DNA from: Bacteroidaceae bacterium | GTDB lineage: Bacteria > Bacteroidota > Bacteroidia > Bacteroidales > Bacteroidaceae | NCBI GenBank assembly: GCA_017548225.1 | Contig: JAFYMV010000135.1 | Location: 1 to 20,211 of the forward strand | Direction: 5' to 3' | DNA: 20,211 bases | Part shown: piece after piece, positions 14,077-20,211 of the stretch | How the letters are laid out: each line of letters begins with the position of its first letter | How positions within the stretch are numbered: the first letter of the stretch is position 1 | Program-made: the position numbers and the translations under genes | Notes under the pieces: generated by a model | Databases searched by the model: none | Told to the model about the DNA's origin: nothing | The model's input: the letters and a program-made list of their open reading frames with translations, nothing else

Positions 14077-14781
14077 ATGCTATACGCCATACTCGCTGCA
14101 GGCGAAGGATCCCGACTAGCACAAGAGGGATGCGAAGTTCCCAAGCCCTTGGTACGCGTACGGGGTGAGACTCTTATCAGGCGTCTCATCCGTGTATTCA
14201 TTGCCAATGGGGCCACACGCATCGTCATCATCACCAATGCCCAGCACGAAGCTACGCAGACCTACTTGGGAAACCTTTCGTTACCCGTACCACTCGACAT
14301 CGTGGTGCAGTCTACCCCCAGTTCCATGCATAGCCTTTATGCTATACGCGAATATTTAGCCAGCGAAGAGCGCTTCTGCCTCACCACCGTTGATACCATC
14401 TTTCCCGAAAAGGAGTTTGCAAGTTATGTGAACACCTTCAATGAAGGATTTCTCGATGGTCTGATGGCAGTGACGACCTATGTTGATGACGAGAAACCTC
14501 TCTATGTGCAAACAACCGACAACCTGACCATCACCAATTTCTGTGATACGAAGGAGAATCGGTGTGATTATGTATCAGGAGGCATCTATTGCCTTACACG
14601 CAAATCGCTCGACACCCTATCACGTTGCATAGCTGAAGGCAAATCACGCATGCGCAACTTCCAGCGTCAACTCGTGGCCGATGGCCTGCACCTACAGGCC
14701 TACCCCTTCAGTAAAATCATTGATGTGGACCATTGCTCAGATATACCTAAGGCAGAGCAACTGATACAAGATTGGCTATGA
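14077..14781 (+). CDS. Sugar-nucleotidyltransferase-like protein (NTP_transferase fold)
   Basis: The 234 residues form a short GT-A-like nucleotidyltransferase. The N-terminal signature is LAAGEGSRLAQ (6-16), followed by PKPLVRVRGETLI (22-34) as in NDP-sugar pyrophosphorylases. A central TTVDTIF carries the likely metal-binding Asp, and VSGGIYCLTRKSL is the typical late strand. A C-terminal IDVDHCSDIPKAEQLI completes the catalytic domain; there is no left-handed beta-helix, acyltransferase or kinase domain. The family activates a phosphorylated substrate with NTP; the substrate (sugar phosphate or phospho-alcohol) cannot be inferred. Its stop overlaps the start of the ATP-grasp gene (ATGA), and it begins 9 bp after pdxA. 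No sugar-nucleotide pathway gene is close by, which makes the context unusual. Confidence 0.82.
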   Translation: MLYAILAAGEGSRLAQEGCEVPKPLVRVRGETLIRRLIRVFIANGATRIVIITNAQHEATQTYLGNLSLPVPLDIVVQSTPSSMHSLYAIREYLASEERFCLTTVDTIFPEKEFASYVNTFNEGFLDGLMAVTTYVDDEKPLYVQTTDNLTITNFCDTKENRCDYVSGGIYCLTRKSLDTLSRCIAEGKSRMRNFQRQLVADGLHLQAYPFSKIIDVDHCSDIPKAEQLIQDWL

Positions 14782-15641
14782 CAACCATATTGGGAATCTT
14801 CCGTGCTGCCTGCTATTCACCAGGCATGGTAGGTCGCGATGAGGCCATACTCCGTGCAGTAGCCAAGCGGTTGGAGGAAACAGGCTACGTAGTGAACCTT
14901 ATCCATGAAGAGGAGTTTACGATCCACAACATCTCCATGCCCGATATCGTGTTACACATGACCCGCTCGTCCCAAGCATTGCGTATACTGCAAACATGGC
15001 AGGAGGCAGGATGCCGTATCATAAACTCCGTAGAAGGAATATACAACGTAGAACGCGAAGCTTTGGCCAAGTGGTGTGCAGCACAGGGTATCTCTACTCC
15101 CAAGACCTGGATTGTAGACACCGCACATAGTAGCATAGAAGACATGCTCACTACCGATGGGCAAGCAGATTCCATCAGTTTCCCTTGTTGGGTGAAGCGT
15201 ACTGGAGACTGTGCACAACAAGCTGATGATGTATGTCGTATAGCCGACGCTAAGGCCTATGCCCTGTGCTTGGCCCAATTCAACACCCGTGGCATTGCCC
15301 GCGCCGTAGTGATGGAGCACCTCGAAGGCCCATGTGTCAAGTTTTACGCCGTGCGAGACACCAACTTCTTCTATTGGATACCTTCTAATAAGTTGGGATA
15401 TGATAAGTTTTACTGCACGAAGACTCTCCTCCATAGTAATGCCAAGAGCGATGATATTGATTTTCACTTTTCCATTCCTCATGCTCCACTTGAGATTTAT
15501 GGTGGCGATGCCGTTATCGGTTCTGACGGCATAGCTCGCCTCATTGACCTCAACGATTGGCCCAGTTTTTCGGCCTGCCGCGAAGAGGCCGCTGATGCCA
15601 TTGCGTCATTGGTTATGAATATAGCACAAACTACACGGTAG
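14778..15641 (+). CDS. ATP-grasp-like enzyme of unknown substrate
   Basis: The 287 residues read as an ATP-grasp fold. An N-terminal Rossmann-like part has a lock-in segment INSVEGIYNVEREALAKW (82-99), comparable with the N-S-P-x-x-x...K element before the ATP-binding domain in RimK-like enzymes. FPCWVKR (136-141) supplies a nucleotide-contacting Lys140. VMEHLEGPCVKFYAVR (178-193) resembles the hinge, with Glu180 and Glu183. GGDAVIGSDGIARLIDLNDWPSF (242-264) matches the late motif with metal-binding Asp/Asn (I-D-x-N-x-x-P). Such enzymes ligate a carboxylate to an amine or thiol, or act as kinases such as inositol-trisphosphate kinase. The ATG at 14778 overlaps the previous stop as ATGA, so translation is probably coupled; an upstream TTG at 14772 is less likely. 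A family name was not recognised. Confidence 0.75.
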   Translation: MTTILGIFRAACYSPGMVGRDEAILRAVAKRLEETGYVVNLIHEEEFTIHNISMPDIVLHMTRSSQALRILQTWQEAGCRIINSVEGIYNVEREALAKWCAAQGISTPKTWIVDTAHSSIEDMLTTDGQADSISFPCWVKRTGDCAQQADDVCRIADAKAYALCLAQFNTRGIARAVVMEHLEGPCVKFYAVRDTNFFYWIPSNKLGYDKFYCTKTLLHSNAKSDDIDFHFSIPHAPLEIYGGDAVIGSDGIARLIDLNDWPSFSACREEAADAIASLVMNIAQTTR

Positions 15642-15642
15642 T

Positions 15643-15674
15643 TTTGTAGGTTTGTTAGAGAAGTGTTACTTTTG
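15643..15674 (+). promoter_or_regulatory. Promoter of the GH10-like gene (perfect consensus)
   Basis: TTTG (15643-15646), 20 bases, TACTTTTG (15667-15674): an exact fit to the Bacteroidetes consensus. It begins 2 bases after the ATP-grasp stop. The leader before the ATG at 15690 would be about 10 bases, so the glycosidase and probably lptD are transcribed separately from the pdxA run. Confidence 0.8.
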
Positions 15675-15689
15675 TAAAAAATTTGACTG

Positions 15690-17186
15690 ATGAGAAAATA
15701 CCTCCTAAGCTTGCTTCTATTTTTATTGGCAAGTTATCTACCCACCCAAGCCACCGAGCCCCTCAAACGCGAGTTTCGCGGTGCTTGGATACAAGCCGTG
15801 AACGGACAGTTCATCGGCATGTCAACCACAGAGCTGCAACAGACCCTAACCACGCAGCTCAACGCATTGCAGCAAGCAGGCATCAATGCCATCATCTTTC
15901 AGGTGCGCCCCGAAGCCGATGCCCTCTACATGAGTTATTATGAGCCGTGGAGCCGCTACCTCACGGGAACACAGGGGGTAGCTCCCGACCCCTACTGGGA
16001 TCCGCTGCAGTGGATGATTGACGAGTGTCATCGTCGCGGCATGGAGCTGCACGCATGGATAAACCCCTATCGTGCCAAGACGAAAGGTACAAAGGAACTG
16101 GGACTGAAGCATCCCTACAAGAGCAATCCCGAGCGTTTCATACAATACGACGGCATGTTCATCTTCAACCCTGCTCTACAAGAAAACCGCGACTACATCT
16201 GCACCATCGTGACCGATATCGTAAAACGCTACGACATTGACGGTCTGCACATCGATGATTATTTCTACCCCTACCCCGTACCGGGACTGGAGTTTGATGA
16301 TGAGCAGTCATTCCGTGCTGACTCACGCGGATTCACCGACAAGGGCGACTGGCGCCGCGACAATGTAAACCTCCTCGTAGAGCAGCTACACCATACCATA
16401 CGCCGCGTGAAGCCTTGGGTAAAGTTCGGCATTTCCCCCTTCGGCATCTATCGCAACAAGAAAAGCGACCCCGAAGGAAGCGCCACGAATGGCCTGCAAA
16501 ACTATGACGACCTCTATGCCGATATCCTCCTGTGGATAGACAAAGGGTGGGTCGACTACACCATCCCCCAACTCTATTGGGAGATTGGACACAAGGCGGC
16601 CGACTATGAGACCCTCGTAGCATGGTGGGCCGAACATGCAGCAGGACGCCCCCTCTACATCGGACAAGATGTGATGCGCACCGTAAAGGCTGCCGATGCC
16701 ACACGCCCCGACCAGCACCAACAGGCACGCAAGATGGAGCTTCAGCGCAGTTACGAGAGCATAGACGGTAGCTGTCAATGGCCCGCTAGTGCCGTTGCTG
16801 ACAATGCAGGAGGCTATGCCACCGCACTCAACGAAGAATATCACCAATGGTTGGCCTTGCAACCCGAATATCCGTTTATCGACAACAAGGCTCCCAAGAA
16901 GGTGAAAAAGCTCGATGTGATATGGACCGATGAGGGGCCTGTACTCTGCTGGACCGCTCCCCGCTACAAGAAAGAGATGAATCGCCCTGTGAAATATGTG
17001 GTGTACCGATTTGCCAAAAGAGAGAAGATAGACCTTGATGATGCCACCAAGATTGTAGGCTTCACACAAAGCACCTTCTTCCCACTCACCTATCAGGGAG
17101 GCGATACCAAGTATACCTATGTGGTAACGGCACTTGACCGCCTACACAACGAGTCAAAAGCCAAGAAGGAAAAAATAAAACTTTAA
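15690..17186 (+). CDS. GH10-like secreted glycosidase (DUF187/YngK family)
   Basis: The 498-residue protein has a signal peptide (Leu-rich core, likely cut after QA near residue 21) and a (beta/alpha)8 glycosidase-like domain. Its conserved parts include REFRGAWIQAVNG (28-40), IIFQVRPEADALYMS (68-82), GMELHAWINPYR (117-128) and the DGLHIDDYFYPYP motif (184-196), which carries the likely catalytic acidic residues. This pattern defines the GHL10/YngK group, some of which act on peptidoglycan or other cell-surface glycans; the true substrate is unknown. A fibronectin-type-III-like C-terminal module begins about residue 400 (KAPKKVKKLDVIWTDEGPVLCW...). The ATG at 15690 lies just after a perfect promoter. 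lptD follows after 48 bp with no clear promoter of its own, so the two may form one envelope-related unit. Confidence 0.88.
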   Translation: MRKYLLSLLLFLLASYLPTQATEPLKREFRGAWIQAVNGQFIGMSTTELQQTLTTQLNALQQAGINAIIFQVRPEADALYMSYYEPWSRYLTGTQGVAPDPYWDPLQWMIDECHRRGMELHAWINPYRAKTKGTKELGLKHPYKSNPERFIQYDGMFIFNPALQENRDYICTIVTDIVKRYDIDGLHIDDYFYPYPVPGLEFDDEQSFRADSRGFTDKGDWRRDNVNLLVEQLHHTIRRVKPWVKFGISPFGIYRNKKSDPEGSATNGLQNYDDLYADILLWIDKGWVDYTIPQLYWEIGHKAADYETLVAWWAEHAAGRPLYIGQDVMRTVKAADATRPDQHQQARKMELQRSYESIDGSCQWPASAVADNAGGYATALNEEYHQWLALQPEYPFIDNKAPKKVKKLDVIWTDEGPVLCWTAPRYKKEMNRPVKYVVYRFAKREKIDLDDATKIVGFTQSTFFPLTYQGGDTKYTYVVTALDRLHNESKAKKEKIKL

Positions 17187-17234
17187 CCAAGGATTTTTAC
17201 CGTATTCACAACCTTTGGAGTTTAAACAAAGCCG

Positions 17235-19964
17235 ATGAGATCAAAGTTGCGCAGACATATTACCCTGTTGGTCATAGCAGTAGCGTGTTCGACGAGTTCG
17301 CTTGCCCAGCGAGCAAGAACGAGCGTGTCTCGCGTCATGCCCGACTCTGTCGTAGCAACCGCTCCTACCGCTCCACTTGATACCGTCAATGCACCACTAC
17401 CCGCCGACACGGCATCCAAGAAACGAGATGACCTAGAAGCACCCGTCGTATATCAGTCAAAAGACTCTATGGTATGGTACAAGAACGGCAACGCCTACCT
17501 CTACGGCTCAGGACAGGTAAACTACCAGCAGATTGAGCTCAAGGCCAATGAGATCACCATAGACTTGGAGACCTCTACCGTATATGCTCAAGGCACCACC
17601 GACTCTTTAGGCACGGTAACCGGACGCCCCATATTTGCCGATGGCGACACCCCCTATGAATCGCAGACCATGAGCTATAATTTCAAGTCGCGCAAGGGAT
17701 TCATCAACAATGTCACCACCCAGCAGGGCGAGGGTTATATGACCAGCAACACGGTAAAGAAGGGTGCCAACGACGAGTTCTACATCCGCAACGGACGCTA
17801 TACCACCTGTGAAGACCATGAGCATCCCCACTTCTATCTCTCGCTCACTCGCGCCAAGATGCGCCCCAACCAAGATGTGGTGTTCGGTCCTGCCTACCTA
17901 GTTGTAGCCGATGTGCCGCTCCCTATAGCGCTCCCCTTCGGATTCTTCCCCTTCACCAAAGACTACTCATCAGGATTCATCATGCCCTCGTACGGTGATG
18001 AGTTGGAGCGTGGTTTCTACCTTCGCGACGGAGGATATTACTTCGCCATCAGCGATCTGATGGACCTGAAGCTGACGGGCGAAATCTTTACCAAAGGCTC
18101 GTGGGGTACCAGCTTGATTTCAAACTACCGCAAGCGTTACAAGTATTCGGGTAATGTAAACTTGAGCTACATCGTAACTAAGACCGGTGAGAAGAACATG
18201 CCCGACTACTCCGCATCAAAAAACTTCAAAGTGGTATGGAGCCACCGACAGGATGCCAAGGCCAACCCCAATCAGAACTTCTCGGCTAGTGTGAACTACG
18301 CCACATCAAACTATGAGCGAAACAACCTGTCGAGCATGTACAACCCCGCCCTCACCTCGCAGAGCATACGCACCTCGAGCATGAGCTATTCACGCAGCTT
18401 CCCCGATCAGAAGTTAAACCTGTCGAGCTCGTTCAACATCTCACAAAACATGCGCGACTCTACCCTATCCGTTACGCTGCCTTCGCTCAACTGGTCGGTA
18501 AGCCGCATATACCCCTTCAAGAAGAAAAAGGCTCGTGGCGAGGAGAAGTGGTATGAAAAGATTTCAATGACCTATAGCGGCTCGTTCAGCAATAGCATCA
18601 CAGCCAAAGAGAGCGAGATTTTGCAAAAGGACCTGATCCAAGACTGGCGCAATGGTGTGAAGCACACGATCCCCATCAGTGCCACCTTCACGGCATTCAA
18701 GTACATCAACATCACCCCATCGTTCAACTACACCGAGCGTTGGTATAGTTACAAGATTGACCGCATGTGGGATGAAGAGCGCATGAAGGAGGTACGCGAC
18801 ACCACCTATGGATTCAACCGCGTATACAACTACAACCTTTCTGTCAGCGCCAACACCAAGCTGTATGGATTCTATAAGCCTCTTATCGGCAAGAAGATAC
18901 AGATGATACGCCATGTCCTTACCCCATCGATAAGCTATAGCCTCACCCCTGACTTTGGCGACTCGCGCTACGGCTACTATAAGTCATACACCTATACCGA
19001 TTCAAAGGGCGAGGTACGCACCGTAGACTACTCCCCCTATGCCGGATCACTCTACGGCGTGCCAGGCAAAGGCAAATCAGGAAGCATCAACCTCAATGTA
19101 TCAAACAATGTAGAGATGAAGGTCAATACAGACCGCGACTCTACAGGTGTGCGCAAGATAAGTCTCATTGACGAGCTCGGAGGTAGCATCTCATACAACA
19201 TGGCTGCTGAGACCAGACCATGGAGTAACCTCTCTACCCGTATCCGACTGAAGCTGACGAAGAACTACACCTTCAGCCTCAACTCCGTGTGGGCCACCTA
19301 TGCCTATGAGTTCAATGAGAGTGGCCGTGTCGTTGTAGGCGACCGCACCGAATGGTCGTACGGACGCTTTGGCCGCTTTCAGGGTATGAGCCAGAACTTC
19401 TCCTATACCTTTAATAATGGTACATGGAAGAAATGGAAAGAAAAGCTCGATAACCTGCTCACTCCCTCCGAAGAGGGCGAAGAAGAGAAGTCAAATACTA
19501 CGACTGCCCATAGCGCCCCCAACAAACGAGGCGACAAGAGCAAATCTGGTGGCAAGGAACAAGTAGAAGTCGATGCAGACGGATACATGGCATACACACT
19601 CCCCTGGTCATTCTCCGTATCGTATGGTGTCAGCATGCGTGAGAACACTGCAGCCGAGATCAAGGTCAAGAACATGCGCTACCCCTATATGCTGACGCAG
19701 AACATGAACTTCTCGGGCAACATGAAGCTCACGAACAAGTGGAACATCAATTTCTCTTCAGGTTGGGACTTTACCGATAAGGAACTCACCACCACGACGA
19801 TGAATATCAGTCGCGACCTCCACTGCTTCAACATGTCGTGCGGCGTAGTGCTCAAGCCCTACAAATCATACAACTTCAGCATCCGCGCCAACTCTAGCAT
19901 GCTGGCCGACGCACTCAAGTATGACCAACGCAGCAGCGCAGGCGGCAATGTGGATTGGTATTAG
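17235..19964 (+). CDS. lptD: LPS-assembly outer-membrane protein LptD
   Basis: LptD forms, with LptE, the outer-membrane translocon that delivers lipopolysaccharide to the outer leaflet. The 909-residue protein has a signal peptide (about residues 1-25, ending SSLAQ). An LptA/OstA-like beta-jellyroll of about residues 70-190 contains the typical GSGQVNYQQIELKANEITID and MTSNTVKKG phrases. From about 210 there is a large beta-barrel rich in alternating aromatic/polar strands. PIALPFGFFPF (231-241) is a conserved strand of Bacteroidetes LptD. A low-complexity acidic/basic insert (about 745-778, Glu then Lys/Ser/Gly-rich) sits in a loop. The C-terminus NVDWY ends on an aromatic residue. The usual Cys pairs of proteobacterial LptD are absent, as is common in Bacteroidetes. 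The ATG at 17235 gives the best signal peptide. Confidence 0.93.
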   Translation: MRSKLRRHITLLVIAVACSTSSLAQRARTSVSRVMPDSVVATAPTAPLDTVNAPLPADTASKKRDDLEAPVVYQSKDSMVWYKNGNAYLYGSGQVNYQQIELKANEITIDLETSTVYAQGTTDSLGTVTGRPIFADGDTPYESQTMSYNFKSRKGFINNVTTQQGEGYMTSNTVKKGANDEFYIRNGRYTTCEDHEHPHFYLSLTRAKMRPNQDVVFGPAYLVVADVPLPIALPFGFFPFTKDYSSGFIMPSYGDELERGFYLRDGGYYFAISDLMDLKLTGEIFTKGSWGTSLISNYRKRYKYSGNVNLSYIVTKTGEKNMPDYSASKNFKVVWSHRQDAKANPNQNFSASVNYATSNYERNNLSSMYNPALTSQSIRTSSMSYSRSFPDQKLNLSSSFNISQNMRDSTLSVTLPSLNWSVSRIYPFKKKKARGEEKWYEKISMTYSGSFSNSITAKESEILQKDLIQDWRNGVKHTIPISATFTAFKYINITPSFNYTERWYSYKIDRMWDEERMKEVRDTTYGFNRVYNYNLSVSANTKLYGFYKPLIGKKIQMIRHVLTPSISYSLTPDFGDSRYGYYKSYTYTDSKGEVRTVDYSPYAGSLYGVPGKGKSGSINLNVSNNVEMKVNTDRDSTGVRKISLIDELGGSISYNMAAETRPWSNLSTRIRLKLTKNYTFSLNSVWATYAYEFNESGRVVVGDRTEWSYGRFGRFQGMSQNFSYTFNNGTWKKWKEKLDNLLTPSEEGEEEKSNTTTAHSAPNKRGDKSKSGGKEQVEVDADGYMAYTLPWSFSVSYGVSMRENTAAEIKVKNMRYPYMLTQNMNFSGNMKLTNKWNINFSSGWDFTDKELTTTTMNISRDLHCFNMSCGVVLKPYKSYNFSIRANSSMLADALKYDQRSSAGGNVDWY

Positions 19965-20070
19965 CCCCCTCCAACCTCCCCCTAAAGGGTGAGGCCCTTG
20001 CAGCTATAGAATTAAGATAAAAACAAGTTTTTTTGTGAGTTCCTCTCCTCAAAAAGAGAATTTGACTGAA
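19965..20070. repeat. CCCCCTCC-type repeat between convergent genes
   Basis: AGCCCCCTCCAACC followed by TCCCCCTAAAGGG (19964-19989) resembles the core tail of element A (3330-3364). AAGGG-TGAGG-CCCTT (19985-19999) makes a weak hairpin. The rest (20000-20070) is AT-rich with T7 at 20029-20035. It lies between the convergent lptD and ung genes and could end both transcripts, though no strong stem-plus-T-tract was found. Confidence 0.5.
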
Positions 20071-20073
20071 CCC

Positions 20074-20211
20074 CTACCACTCCACCTCTGCAATGCCGTG
20101 TGCAGCCAAGTACTCATTGGCCCGGCTAAAGTGTTTGTTGCCGAAGAATCCGTTGTAGGCCGACAGTGGTGAGGGGTGTGCCGAAGTGAGCACAAGATGC
20201 TTGTTGCGGTC
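20074..20211 (-). CDS. ung: Uracil-DNA glycosylase, C-terminal part (5' end outside window)
   Basis: The minus strand is open from the window edge to a TAG at 20074-20076 and encodes the last 45 residues of a family 1 uracil-DNA glycosylase, the base-excision-repair enzyme that removes uracil from DNA. The stretch HLVLTSAHPSPLSAYNGFF holds the conserved leucine-intercalation loop HPSPLS with its catalytic His. It is followed by GNKHFSRANEYL, which fits the usual F-x-x-C/K-x-H-F-S-x-x-N end. The C-terminus EVEW is of normal length for the family. It converges with lptD; the spacer carries a CCCCCTCC-type repeat. The N-terminal two-thirds, including the water-activating Asp motif, lie beyond the window. 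Confidence 0.95.
   Translation of the reverse strand, partial: DRNKHLVLTSAHPSPLSAYNGFFGNKHFSRANEYLAAHGIAEVEW

Noticed and set aside
14952..15482. 176-residue ORF opposite the ATP-grasp gene
   Set aside because: It is a shadow of a coupled gene with conserved motifs and has no start context of its own.
17187..17234. AACCTTTG at 17210-17217 as an lptD promoter
   Set aside because: It has one mismatch in the -7 box and no TTTG 20 bases upstream; read-through from the glycosidase gene is as likely.

Overview
The window looks like chromosome of a Bacteroidales bacterium, most likely Prevotellaceae or a close relative. The support is: LptD, MnmD, MtaB, RlmN and DUF4837 proteins of Bacteroidetes type; lipoproteins with the Bacteroidetes layout (DUF4369 plus thioredoxin); A-rich starts with almost no Shine-Dalgarno; and several clean Bacteroidetes promoters (TTTG, 20 bp, TAnnTTTG). 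The genus is an inference. No tRNA, rRNA, CRISPR array or intact insertion sequence was seen.

Layout. 1-1764 (+): the end of a surface protein with GLUG-like repeats, then a small outer-membrane beta-barrel protein. 1765-2023: a repeat-rich spacer with the prs promoter. 2024-2962 (+): PRPP synthetase, closed by a strong terminator. 3539-4627 (+): a thioredoxin-family lipoprotein, closed by a 46-bp perfect palindrome. 4690-6069 is the unusual part: AT-rich, almost gene-free and full of repeats. It holds two tandem hairpins, a 57-bp direct repeat, a 392-bp element bounded by 18-bp perfect inverted repeats, and the second of two elements that share terminal sequences around different cores (the first is at 3229-3402).

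6070-10153 (-): MnmD (tRNA U34 modification), a small membrane protein with its own promoter, and a two-gene unit of MtaB (tRNA A37 methylthiolation) and a family 2 glycosyltransferase. 10276-12922 (+): a very cysteine-rich lipoprotein, RlmN (23S rRNA A2503 and tRNA A37 methylation), and a DUF4837 lipoprotein split by a one-base frameshift. 12988-15641 (+): a tight run of pdxA, a sugar-nucleotidyltransferase-like gene and an ATP-grasp gene; the last two overlap by ATGA. 15690-19964 (+): a GH10-like secreted glycosidase with its own promoter and LptD, the outer-membrane LPS translocon. 20074-20211 (-): the C-terminus of uracil-DNA glycosylase.

Three genes act on RNA modification (mnmD, mtaB, rlmN) and several on the envelope (GLUG protein, barrel, lipoproteins, glycosyltransferase, LptD). 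The best candidates for undescribed biology are the coupled nucleotidyltransferase/ATP-grasp pair behind pdxA, the cysteine-repeat lipoprotein, and the composite intergenic repeat elements. None amounts to a demonstrated new system on sequence alone.
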